Positions 50,698 through 61,513 of a DNA stretch of 64,000 nucleotides are shown here, in pieces. The notes beneath the pieces were generated by a model, which was given only the letters and a program-made list of their open reading frames with translations, was not told where the DNA came from and made no database searches. A program made the translations under genes and the position numbers. The DNA comes from Crambe crambe (Eukaryota; Porifera; Demospongiae; Poecilosclerida; Crambeidae): NCBI GenBank assembly GCA_963924555.1, contig OZ004591.1, positions 6,696,001 to 6,760,000 on the forward strand, given 5' to 3'. The stretch's first letter is position 1; the number at the start of each line of letters is the position of its first letter.

Positions 50698-53194
50698 CTA
50701 GCTATTGGAGTCTGGCACATAAATGTTCTCTCTTGGTCGTTTTGCAATCGGTACAAGACAACCCTGTCCCGTAGGGTAGAAACGTTCAGAATCGGATTCT
50801 TCCGGGGGTTCAGGGTGTGATTGTTCGTGGGGGCCTTTTATAGTTGCCTCTTCCTATTAAATGAAAAGAAAAAACAAGCAGCTATTATATTCTTGTCATC
50901 GTCAATAAATATACAAAAAAACAACAACAAACAATTCCTGTTTTACGGACGACACTATATTTAACTTGATATAAAAGTACCTCCTCTGGCTCAGAAGTGG
51001 AAGGAGCTGAAGTAAAAGGTTGTGCACTCGGTTCTCCCATTTCAGTCTTATCAGGTGCAGGTGCTGGATCAGGTGCTGGACCTGGTAATGGTGCACTACG
51101 TGTAGGATCACTCAAAAGAGGCAGACTGGAGGTTTCTTGATGGTGAGTCTGAGGACCCGTTCCCTCAAAGTTTTGGCATCCTTCCTCCATAATTTGGTGT
51201 CCCTGACGGTTATATAGATTCCATTAAGTCATGCTGTAGCTATTAGGAACAGGTATACTTACATCCCGTCGATGCCATCGCCACCAGACTGTTATGAGAA
51301 TAGCAATGGTGATAGCTGACACCACCACCACTGACACCACCACCACTGCTGCTATTACACCGGGACTTGCAGCCACTGTTGCTATACTGGGACTTGTTTG
51401 CACCAAAGTCACTGTTGCTACACTGGGACTTGTACTTTGAGGGCCTGTTGTACCTATAATAATTCAACAACTACTATAATGATAAGTAGTCTCGCTAGCC
51501 AGACTCCTTTTCCCCTCACTATCTTTGTACATACACTTACTTGCACGCGCATGCGGAAGGAAGGGAGGAAGAAAGAAAGAAGAGGGGAAAAGGAGTCTGG
51601 TGTAAATAGACAGGTTTTCTGGACCCTCTGGAATGTTAGCGGTCAGAGATGCATGTGATAAAAGGGCTGACAATCACGAGGATGGGGCGTGTCTCTTCTG
51701 CATGGTAATTTGTGTAGCGCGACCTTTTTCGAATACTAAGAACAATTCGAGGCAGATCTCTTTGGTGTAGTGTAGGTGTAGTGAGGATCTGGCTACACGA
51801 GACGAGTGAGTACACAGACCGCTTGTTCAGTGTGGGGGCAGTAGCTAGATCAGCTTATTTGGCTAGGTGGTTGTTTTTCAACAATCAAACGATTGGATGA
51901 CATAACAAAATGATGCTTATAAGATGAAGTCAAGCAGAGGTAGCAGATGATAACCTAGTTTCTCTGTAGCACTTACTATGGTGTAGCCTCTTGACATTGA
52001 AATAGCGCGCCAAATTCGCGGAGAAGAATTTCATGTGACAATTTGTAATGACATCAACAGTCATGTGACTTATTTATAGCAAGGGATCTGATTGGTTCTG
52101 CCTACGTTCCTGCAGGGATCCAGCCTGTCTATTTACACCAGACTCCTTTTCCCCTCTTCTTCCTCTCTTCCTCCCTTCCTTCTGCACGCACGTGCAAGTA
52201 AGTGTATGTGCAAAGATAGTGAGGGGAAAAGGAGTCTGGCTAGCAAGACTAAATGAAAAGCCAGTGGTGGAGTGACTGGTCAGGTTAGTCAGGTTTCAAC
52301 CTGACCACTTTTTTCACTCTGAATGCTTTTAATTTTTTCCTCTTGAAAATTGATCTTGCTAATGTAACCCCTAGAATGCATCAGCTTCAATCCACTAAAA
52401 AGCTCTAAGCCAAAATTTTTCTGGGTGGCATGCCCCAGTCTGGTGCACCATGCAGTCAAAATACCCAACCACTTCATTTTTTGTCACTCCACCCCTGATT
52501 AAGCACTACTAAAGTGCTAACAATCAGTGCACATTAAGACCATATAAGAGTGCTTAGTACCATGCAGTAAAACAGAATACATGATGGTTGACTATGTATA
52601 GGAAAGCTCGACTTCTTTCCAGAGTAAGGCCTATTCAAAAATCGGCTCAATTTAAACACTGGAAAGACGACATTAAGGCTGAAATTGAAATGTTCTAATC
52701 GCTACTGGCAGCGTGGTGGATGTAACAGATACACACACAACTGAGTACTGTAACCACTGAGTGGTACCGGCAGACCATACGTACATCAAATTAATACTAT
52801 GCTTATGGGTAAAGGGTGAAGTTACTAGATCAAGATTTTATAGCAAAGTACCTGGACATTGTCGATTTTGAATGCGTTCAGTGCTTCTGAATGCACCACA
52901 GGGGTAGGACTGGCATGTTATTTCCAGTAGATAGTGTCTCCCCCAACTGCCAAGTTGCAGAGATCCAGAACCGTTTTCAGAGTTAAAAGAAAAAGACCGA
53001 TCATCGGGATAATATTTCGATGAATTCCGCTCGGGCAGCTGTGTTATCACAATAAAAGAGAAGTGAGAAGAATTTGATGATGGACACGTGTAGGTGAAAA
53101 CTGAGCCTCTACATTCTGTGACGATATTCGTTTTACAGCTGGAAACAGATCCCAATAGAGTCATCAACAGTAAGCTCGCTGTCAGCATTTTCAC
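50698..53194 (-). CDS. Single-pass membrane protein E, paralogue of D
   Basis: Four exons: 53194-52852, 51453-51263, 51202-50981, 50853-50698; 303 residues, all in frame. Signal peptide MKMLTASLLLMTLLGSVSSC. The ectodomain to residue 114 matches protein D (GSVFTYTCPSSNSSHFSF, SKYYPDDRSFSFNSENGSGS, YLLEITC). A short Thr/Ser stalk (TTGPQSTSPSVATV) follows, then a TM helix at 146-171 (VIAAVVVVSVVVVSAITIAI) and a basic stop-transfer WWRWHRRD. The tail of about 130 residues is rich in Pro/Glu, with a PGPAPDPAPAP run and two possible SH2-type tyrosines (RFYPTG and IYVPD, Tyr297). The family is not recognised; a divergent Ig-like receptor is possible. Intron 1 carries inverted-repeat elements. Confidence 0.75.
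51488..52250. mobile_element. Large foldback: two inverted 128 bp arms
   Basis: 51488-51615 and 52123-52250 are inverted copies of one another, about 90% or better by eye: AGTCTCGCTAGCCAGACTCC at the left outer end, its counterpart at the right. Each arm is itself palindromic, with AGACTCCTTTTCCCCT at one side and AGGGGAAAAGGAGTCT at the other. About 500 bp of unrelated sequence separates the arms. It lies in intron 1 of protein E. Confidence 0.8.
52262..52496. mobile_element. 235 bp short-TIR element
   Basis: Ends CAGTGGTGGAGTGAC (52263) and GTCACTCCACCCCTG (52483-52497) are inverted. No coding content. It sits in intron 1 of protein E next to the foldback. Confidence 0.5.
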
Positions 53195-54083
53195 AGTTTT
53201 TTTTTTTTTTTAAAAACAGGCAAGTTCTTAGCATGCAATGAGGTTAAGCTGTTTCTTTTAAGCTTTGTGTACGGTTGAATTGAGGGTAATTTCTGGGGAA
53301 ACTCCGGCGTCATGAATTGAAACCGGCGCGCGCGCCGGCCGATACACGCTCATGCGCGCTAGACTAGACTAGACTACACGTCCAAGAAACATTCCAGGAA
53401 TCACTAATTCCGGACAAGAGTAGACCATAACTCCTCCCTATTCTCATCTATTAACCTAAGAGGTCACTTAGGTAGAAACTGCACATTTCCAGGTAAAGCC
53501 ATTATGAACTGAGCAGCAGCTAAACAAGGGTCACAAATAAAACACCTCCTCTTTGCTGGAGCTCACAACAAATCTGGAAGTGCTTCAAGACATTTGCTAA
53601 TAAGAATTGTATTGACAGAAGGTAAATATGCATGTCTCTCTTTAGTTTGAGTTGGTGCTCTTTTTTCCCTGATGACTACACCTGCATAAAGAAATGCAAA
53701 ATATTCTGTCTTTAGTGGTAAGATTTCATCTTTAAGGACTGTTAGTAATCTGCAACGGAGAGAAAACAACCTAAATAGCCACAGGTAGTAGTTTACCAGT
53801 GTTTGACTCACCAACAGACACCAGTTGGTCCGATAGCACCCCTGTCCTCTCGTCTCTCCTCTAATACCTGTGGCCATTATAAATAACTTGAAGGGAAGGT
53901 TATTTGCTCTTTACAGGCCTTCTACATATGAACTAAATCTCAAATATTTGGTGTATTTGGCTGGGGACTGTCAAACCACTCTCAAACCAACTTATATGAG
54001 TGGCCATTGGAAGGAGAAGGGGTCGGGACTGAGATATAGATGGCTTAAGCTGTAAAATATCGTAAATATGGGACTGCTAGTGC
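53195..54083. other. Intergenic region upstream of protein E
   Basis: Contains a GC-rich palindrome CCGGCGCGCGCGCCGG (53323-53338), possibly promoter-proximal. A 104-codon minus-strand frame (53563-53877) lacks recognisable domains and is not called as a gene. Confidence 0.4.
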
Positions 54084-54090
54084 TTGCTAC

Positions 54091-54921
54091 CATAGATATT
54101 AGACACGGAACAGGATTGGAAACTGCCTACGTCATGTGACGTCACGCCCATTAAGCTAATACATTTCGCGCGTACATTTTCTGAGGAAGAGAGGTACAGA
54201 CTTTGTGGGACTAGAGCTACGAGTGCAAGTACTTTTCTAGCAATTTTATCCTATAGAAGTTTGGAAGGTAAAGTTTCTTACTGGAATAGACTGAAATAAA
54301 GAGTGTAGTAATTGTTCTTGGTGTAGGATATGTTGCTAAAGATTTTATAGGCCTACCAATTTGTGGGACTAAAACAGGACTCGCATAAATTTAGAAGTCA
54401 AGTATTTGGTATCTTTTAGTAGTATAATAGTTTGTCTATCGGATGATATATGTTATATTGATTCATAGCTGTTAGTTTTTTTTGATTGCAGTGTTAAACT
54501 ATGGGTTAAATAGTTATTATTATTACATTTCTATTATTTATTTGCATTATCATGTCTTATTATCCACTCCATAAAGCTCTCTGCACAAGAATGGGCATCT
54601 ATAGATGGCTGGAGAGGAAGACTAAACTCTTCATCTTTCAAAATCCTTGAGATGCTGAATCTCATAGATTTGTACTGTCTAGCTAGATCTAGTATCATAT
54701 TAAGTTTTATTATTTTTATAGAAACACAACATGGAAACACTCTAGCCCAGCTAATATTAAGCTACTAGACTAATATCTACTCTGATATCTTTTGTACAAC
54801 TCATCCTTAACTATGTGGTAACTATGCATTCATATCTCGCGCCAAAATTTCCCGGCAAACACGGATAGCACGCGCATGGTAGTATTAAGTTTCCAATCCT
54901 GTTCCGTGTCTAATATCTATG
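54091..54921. mobile_element. 831 bp non-autonomous P-type element
   Basis: Perfect 34 bp terminal inverted repeats (54091-54124 and 54888-54921), starting CATAGATATTAGACACGG and ending AGGATTGGAAACT. Flanked by the 7 bp target duplication TTGCTAC (54084-54090 and 54922-54928). The termini match the larger P element at 57215 at most positions, especially GGATTGGAAAC. No transposase frame inside. Both elements carry GTGACGTCAC near one end. Confidence 0.85.
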
Positions 54922-54930
54922 TTGCTACTA

Positions 54931-55186
54931 CACAGCGAAAAATCTACAACTTGTAAGCATTCTGTAACAAGTATGTAACAGAACAAAAATCCGTAAACCC
55001 TAGGCACCGGAAGTACTAATTTTTGATCTGTAGGCAGTTGGTGGGGCAGCAGGTCTGATACAGTCCAAAAATACAGACCTGTTACAGACTTGTAGATTTT
55101 ACTGACCTGTTACAGACCTGTGTACAGGTCATAACTGGTATGTGGGGCAGTCCAGACCTGTTACAAGTTGTAGATTTTTCGCTGTG
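54931..55186. mobile_element. 256 bp MITE with TA target duplication
   Basis: 26 bp terminal inverted repeats starting CACAGCGAAAAATCTACAAC (54931-54956) and inverted at 55161-55186, with TA directly outside both ends. Internal ACAGACCTGTTACAGAC repeats. It lies two bases after the target duplication of the preceding element. Confidence 0.85.
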
Positions 55187-56585
55187 TAAGTTGTAGAATA
55201 CTTTATATGGCCAACTATGGGCCTTCTAACTCTTATTAGAGAGAAGAATAAAGTAGAATCCTAAATATTAATCCTACAAATAAGTACATAGGAATTTAAT
55301 TGATTTTTGCTGACCTCGTAGCGCATCCAGAAAAATTAGCACAAACTAACTTCCCAGAAATCTTGTTACAGCTCCAAAAGGGCTCCAACTCAGTATCCTT
55401 CAGTATGCCAGAAGGGTTTCTGATCTTGATACACTTAGCGGTATAGTAGCGTGAATAGAGCGGCATATTTCAGGCTTTGCTGGGCCGATTTCCTTGCTTC
55501 TTCTTGGAAAAATCAAGAACAGGCCTTTGTCAACATGGAGGTGGGCTCTATTTTGCTTAATTAGCCACGAGGCTGTTGCTATAGTGCATTTTTGTGACAT
55601 CATTTGGGTTGCTAGGCCCGTTGCCATCATAGGAAATGTTTCCTGCGTGGGCGACTTAATGTCAACGCATGATTATGATTTAAACAGCCGTGACAGACAT
55701 GGGGCTGGATTAGCCAGAAAAATAGGCGAGGCTAGTAGCTCAGATCGATCAGAGTGACAAAACATTAATTTTTCAGAGAATAGCTACTGATATGGCTAGC
55801 GCTCGTAAACAATGGACAGACGGTGAAGTTCTGAAGTTCTGGCAAGATCCTAAGACTCGCAATCTCATCGTCAATGCTGTACCACTGGAATGCAAGTTTG
55901 ACACAGCCTCTGCCGGCCACTGCCAGACTACCTCTGACCCTAACCCTAAGCCAGGCCCCACAGTCAGCCCGAGTGAGGATGAAGTGGGTAGAGAGATGCC
56001 TCAAAATGCCTCATCTGGATTGACTTCAAGATTCACTCAAACAGTAGTTTCAAGTTAAAACTATACTTGAAGAGTGTCTGAACTATCGTTACTCGTATCA
56101 TATGGATCTGTACCATTATATTTTTCTCTCATATCATTTATTGATTTATGCCCAGATATAATTACACTTCATGGCATAACTGTTATTCTTGCCTATTTGG
56201 GTGCAATGGGAAGATAGACTCTTGGGCTCCAGGCTCCAAAGGAAAGTTCTGAATTCTGGTTATTTGTGGCTTGACATAGTGGTCTCTTCATCAGATGTGG
56301 GGCTGACACTACATAAATTTTCTGATCAGCCTGCTCTTCCCATTCAAGTGGCAATGATGCACTCTTGCTTAGAAACTTGACTTCTGTTAGAATGCAAATT
56401 CACCCAAGACTCCAAACATCATTATTCAGCATACACTATGACACCCGGTACGGAAACCTTTTTACAGTGGTCTAGTACAAAAATGTAGCACCCACCCAGT
56501 GTCGTAGTAGTCTCGCGTAGCCAGACCCTTTAGGAGGGAAAGGGTCTGGTAAACTTCACATAGCAGAGTGGTTCTTGCTTAGTCA

Positions 56586-56674
56586 AACCAAAATTTACAT
56601 AGCTTCCTTTTTAAGTAGCCCAACTCTAAAGCCACAATTAAGTCCTTTGAAAGGAGGCTATGTAAATTTTGGTT
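56586..56674. repeat. Inverted-repeat MITE-like sequence
   Basis: AACCAAAATTTACATAGC and its reverse complement GCTATGTAAATTTTGGTT frame about 50 bp. A related copy is in the intron at 5386-5466. Confidence 0.75.
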
Positions 56675-56699
56675 GGGTGTTCTGAATTTCATGTTGCAA

Positions 56700-56920
56700 G
56701 ATCACTGCAATCCACTGTACAGTGGTTACAGTGTCAATATTCATTGGTGCACAACCACTGTAGCCGTTGCTATGCATACCACTGTACAGTGGTTGCTTAG
56801 CCATGCAGTGTCAATATTCATGGAGCTGATTCAGCACAACCACTGTGCTAGACACCGTTGCTATGCATACCACTGTACAGTGGTTGCTTAGCCATGCAAT
56901 ATTCATGGAGCTGACTCAGC
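56700..56920. repeat. Tandem copies of a CCACTGTACAGTGG palindrome region
   Basis: CACTGTACAGTGGTT occurs at about 56714, 56780 and 56871. The longer segment GTTGCTATGCATACCACTGT to ATTCATGGAGCTGA is duplicated about 90 bp apart. Confidence 0.8.
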
Positions 56921-57214
56921 ACAAATTGCCCCAAACAAACAGGGGAGGAGAAGTAGTGTGCCAAATTTCTGCTAAACTATAGCCAATTGGTAAGTTCAAA
57001 GAATGCAAAGAGTGGGCTAGTATAGTGCTAAACAAGCATAGTTCTTAAAAAGGCTGGTTTCTCAAGTGTTAGAGGGTATAATTGCGAGTAACAATGGTAG
57101 TTCTACTTTGTGGACCTCTGGAGCTTGGATGTTAAAAGTATAGTCTCTTTTTCCCCACTAATCTGTTAGGTAGTGATCATTTATATGTACATATGTACTT
57201 TTTAAAGGTGCCTG

Positions 57215-57248
57215 CAGAGATAATAGAAAAGAGGAGGGATTGGAAACG
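57215..57248 (+). repeat. P element left terminal inverted repeat
   Basis: 34 bp, identical to the reverse complement of 62524-62557; preceded by GTGCCTG. Confidence 0.95.
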
Positions 57249-57339
57249 ACCTCGGATTTTCCGGCGATTGCTTGTCTCGGTCACGTGAGCTGCAGAAACG
57301 CAGAATTAAAGATCCGCTAAAATTCTAGCTCAAGAAAAA

Positions 57340-58101
57340 ATGTCTACAGCAGTTGAGAGGTCAGTTCTTTGTTCATTCCTCACAGATCAGGACTGTCTTG
57401 AGAGCGTGGAACGAGTAAAGCAATCAACAGAGGAAGTCAGAAAGTTTATTCAATCAATCACCGAAGATGATAGTCATCTCAACCAGTTTGATCAATTCGC
57501 TACGAGTCTCATGAAGTTGTTGGAGAAGTGCTTCTTTTCATGTATTTCTAATGACACCTGTAGATCCAAGTATGTACAAAGAGAAAAAATTTGGGCTGCA
57601 TTTCATCAACTCAGAATTAAAGAAGCAGCAAAGTTGTGGCAGGATATGTTTATTCATGGTTTTCCCAAGTTGAGTCCCATTGTGTACCAGCAAGTAAACC
57701 AGAAACTCTATTCAGATCTTATCAACTGCCATCTAAGTACAAAGCTAGATGCGAGCACTGTTGATGTACCAGCACTAACAAGGGATGAAGAAAATATTCT
57801 CAGGTATGCTTGTGGCTACATACCATTTAAATTACTGAATCAGTATGAAAAGAACCTTTCTTCAGAGTTGACTGATGGCATCATAGAATGCCTCTCTTCA
57901 ATGGCTATCAATGGAGAAGAAAGTACTCTTTTTGAATATACAACAAAGTGGATTGAGCTAGTAAATCGAGGAGGGCTATTTGAGATCAACAATACTGCTT
58001 ATACTTTCTTCAGGGAAATAGAAATGAAAGTACGTAAGAAACTCTTTACAGCTTTTGACACCAAGGCAGTATACCAGGACCCAAGTGAAAACATCAAATA
58101 A
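57340..58101 (+). CDS. Second ORF of the P element, unknown function
   Basis: 253 codons from ATG 57340, about 90 bp inside the left end and convergent with the transposase. The protein is mostly helical in character: an N-terminal part with KQSTEEVRKFIQSI, a middle part with REKIWAAFHQLR, then RYACGYIPFKLLNQYEK and KWIELVNRGGLFEINNTAYT. No catalytic motif is recognised. After the TAA the same strand continues open in another frame from 58104 to 58250 (TWLTVRGNSIAGTWLEQYRQ and a basic RKDLKRATQ end), which reads like the displaced C-terminus of the same protein. So this copy may be frameshifted or internally deleted. I have an unverified impression that similar uncharacterised proteins occur in cnidarians and sponges. 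Confidence 0.6.
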   Translation: MSTAVERSVLCSFLTDQDCLESVERVKQSTEEVRKFIQSITEDDSHLNQFDQFATSLMKLLEKCFFSCISNDTCRSKYVQREKIWAAFHQLRIKEAAKLWQDMFIHGFPKLSPIVYQQVNQKLYSDLINCHLSTKLDASTVDVPALTRDEENILRYACGYIPFKLLNQYEKNLSSELTDGIIECLSSMAINGEESTLFEYTTKWIELVNRGGLFEINNTAYTFFREIEMKVRKKLFTAFDTKAVYQDPSENIK

Positions 58102-58325
58102 TTGGCACTTGGCTAACTGTTCGTGGTAATTCTATTGCTGGAACCTGGTTGGAACAGTATCGGCAAATTACTAAGCCAGGTCCATCTAAGAAAAAAGGCT
58201 TACGTAAAGATCTCAAGAGGGCTACACAAACTCCAGAACCTGACCATTGATTTTTTTTCAAAAGCAAACTTTTTGATATAATAAAACCTCAATAATATAA
58301 TAACATACATAATAAGAAAAGAAAT

Positions 58326-58677
58326 TCAGTGGTTTGGTTTTGAATACCTAGCTCTTTTTGGTAGGGGTATGGAGAGATCAGCAATATCTGTTTCTGAACT
58401 GCTAGTAGGTCTTTTTCCACAATTGCCGCGGACAGGTTCCAAAGCAGAAGATCCTTGGACACGTAAGGACACAGTATTTTTACAAAAGTCCTGTACAGTT
58501 GGGTTGTCGTTTCTTCCCCCAGCACTTCTTTGTTTTCCAAAAAAGGATTCTAGTGGATCTTGACAAAGTCTTTCAGACAGGATATACTCAACCCCTGGTT
58601 CTGATAATAAGCATGGGACCATCTCCACAAAAGACCAAACTAAAAGCAATGAACAAGAAAGTGAATGAAGCAGGGAT

Positions 58678-58749
<72 letters not shown>

Positions 58750-61513
58750 TGAGGGGGGGGCTATATTTGGGAATAGTGTGCTCTATTTATTAACCATTGT
58801 ATAACATTTGGGTACCTTACCAGTAATTCTCAATCCTTCTCTGGTCTGTGAAGAAAGAAGCATTCGTTGCATCTCTGACTTGGAAAATTCACTCTTCTTC
58901 CTTTTGCTTTTTCCACTGTTTGCCTTGGTACTGTTAATCGAATCTTGTTCCTTCATACTGCCTTCTTTCTTCCTACCATGCACCGAGTCCTCCCAATCTT
59001 GGAGATACTTCAAGAAACCATCAACAAGCCACTACAGAAAGAGAATTGTGTCATATAAAAAAAGTTCTTGGTATTAAAAGGTGATTAATTACCGCTAATC
59101 TTGAATCACAGGGATCTCTATAAGGTCGAAGGTCCGGCTTTCTTTTCTTGACACACTCAGAGATACAACGGACGTTAAAACAATCGAAGAATCTGTCAAA
59201 CACTTTGATGAAGTTTATTGTCTCCATAGTGTCATCATCCCCATAATATTCAAGGGCATGAGCAACAGATGAACTTAAAACCTGATACATATCATCAACA
59301 CTACTAAATATAACCACATTTACACTGACATAATTATTCTTACTTGAGCAGCCAAATTGACTTTCATCCTTGAATAGGATGTCAAATAAATATGGTCCCT
59401 ACGTAACTTAGGAACAAGGCTGAGTCCAGATGCTGTCCTGTTCTGATTATAAAGAGTGATAAGATGATTCCAACTGATGTGCCTTCCATCTTTCTAACAG
59501 AAAAAAAAAAAGCACAATAATAATACACTAGATAATTGTACTTACCCAAAGAGCTCGTGAGTGCTTGTTAGCAAACGAGTTAGCCCAGCAATTTCGGGTG
59601 GTTTTGATTAGGTGGGGTACATCACATATAAAGAATATTTCTCTGCCTTCACAGAAAGGGTTAGAAGTCTTGTAGGTAAGCCCAGATGATGTTCCATGCA
59701 TCTTGTAGAATTTGCGGTTTGCAGATGCACCGTCACAACAGAACGCTATTACAGTCATACCACAAGATTCCAGCCGCTGCACTGCCTCCCATACAATGGG
59801 GAAAAGAGAATCAGCAGATATCCCTCTTGTAGCGAAGTGGGCATAAGGGAATTCAAGTGTAGTAAACATTCCCCTTACCATGAATAAAAGCATATGAGTG
59901 CCAATGTTAGAATGAGACTTCCTACATACATCAAGTTGCTGTTCCATCTTGTCCAATTGGTCATTGATATCTCCGATATTTGTAAACCCCACAAGACTAC
60001 AACTATGTTTATCGAAAACCAAACTCTCTTTAATTCGCATTTCATCCCAAGAAAGCACAACTAACCTATCCTTCTCTGAAATTATGTTCGCTTCCTTCAT
60101 CAATTGAGCGTCCACTTCTGGAATAAAGCCAACACCAGCACGGATCCAGTGAGTATAATCCCTTAAAGTCCTTTCAGATGGCAAAGTTATAAGCCCACTA
60201 TGACGCAAAGCATGGTACCCTCCTGACGAAATAAACTTTAAATGTAAGCACCATTTGATTATTGCTGGGTGCCATTGAATCTGTCGGGCATCTTTCAGGT
60301 TTGTAGCTTTCAGCTGCTGATTCCAGAATAATTGTTTAAAAGAATCTTCAGCACACTCCTCATTAACTCTTTTTGACATCTCACCCATTATTGTCTTGAA
60401 ATCTGATTGTAGAGTTGGATCTAGAGTTATATGATCCCTTTCCATCATCACATTGATCTTTTCTTTTAGACGTTTTATTTTTTTTGATTCAGCATCTAAT
60501 CTGGTTCGAAGTTGAGAATAACGCTTGCTCTTTTCTGGAGTGCTGAGCCATCTCAGGTTTGTTTTACTTCTAGTAGACAGCCTCCTTGAAGGAGATAGAG
60601 GCTTTTGTTTTAACCAACGATGGTACATACTACGTAAAGAATTTCGATACGATACACATGAAGTGCACTTCCTTCCTTCCACTAACAACTCACAGGTGGA
60701 CACCCGAACAGTTTTGGCATACTTTTCCCCATTTAAAAAAACCGGTGAAAAGGAGTCTACAGTTGCTATGAGGTTTTGTCTGTTCTTGGACATCAACTGC
60801 CCCTTTTTTGCTTCGACCATTTCTATATAGCCACTGTCAGGATTTCCAGGACAGATATTATACTTATCAAGAAGCTTCAGGAACTCTTCCAAAGAACTCT
60901 GACTCAGTATTTCAGGAATGCCAGTCAATAACGTACACTTCAGAGAATCAACTTGAGAACCATGAACAAACAAATTCCAAGACAGGTTCTCCTGAATTCT
61001 AACAGAGTGTGTGACTACCAAAGGTGAAGAGGGATGAGTGGATGTCTTGTATACAGCAATATTGTTCGTCCCTTGACCCTTGATGATCCATTGGTTGCTA
61101 GGCAATACAAAATTTCTTACAAGTGCCTCCAAACTACCTGTTAACGATGAAATATCAGCAGCTGGATTATAAAAATCTGGTGATGCCAAAATATGATTAC
61201 TCTGACTATAATGGGCATTTAAAGGCATTAATGACGATGAAACTTCATCACTACTAGAAATTGAAGAAAATGAACCACTTTCACTGGAATTTGTTAGCAA
61301 TAAGGAATCGACATCAGAAGAAACTGAATCTACACCGTTATCGGTACTACTGCCAGGAGAAGACACCGAATGGTGTGAAGATATTGAAGTAGTAGTGTCA
61401 CTATTATCTGAAACACTTGGGTTCTTACATGGTCTTCCCACTGGTCTTTGACCTTTATTTTTTCGTTCAAAGTTCTTTGGCAAATAACTGAGCCTAAATT
61501 TTCGACGACCCAT
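58326..61513 (-). CDS. P-element-type transposase (THAP9-like), intact
   Basis: Five exons, all in frame: 61513-59546, 59493-59344, 59281-59093, 59031-58821, 58639-58326; 943 residues. The N-terminus is basic with an AT-hook-like RPVGRPCK (about 23-30), then a Ser-rich stretch. A Cys cluster C274, C283, C286 (STCELL, RKCTSC) follows, with a coiled coil at about 326-360. The RNase H-like core has SWDEM (Asp490), CDGASANR (Asp594) and DVPHLIKTTRN (Asp631). The C-terminal motif DPLESFFGKQRSAGG (Glu870) is typical of P and THAP9 proteins. Asp490, Asp594 and Glu870 are the likely catalytic DDE set (inference). I see no N-terminal THAP zinc finger. Family role: cut-and-paste transposition with GTP as cofactor. 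Being intact, it could mobilise this copy and relatives. Confidence 0.9.
58681..58747. repeat. (TG)n microsatellite
   Basis: About 33 TG units in the last transposase intron. Confidence 0.97.

Larger units (their letters stand above)
55189..57207. other. Intergenic region left of the P element
   Basis: An 88-codon plus-strand frame at 55792-56058 (MASARKQWTDGEVLKFWQDP start) is the only candidate coding sequence; no domain recognised. 56511-56570 carries the AGCCAGACCCTTT inverted motif. 56700-56900 holds a tandem duplication of the CCACTGTACAGTGGTTGC palindromic sequence. Confidence 0.4.

Noticed and set aside
53563..53877. 104-codon minus-strand ORF
   Set aside because: No domain, signal peptide or splice context; composition is not distinctive.
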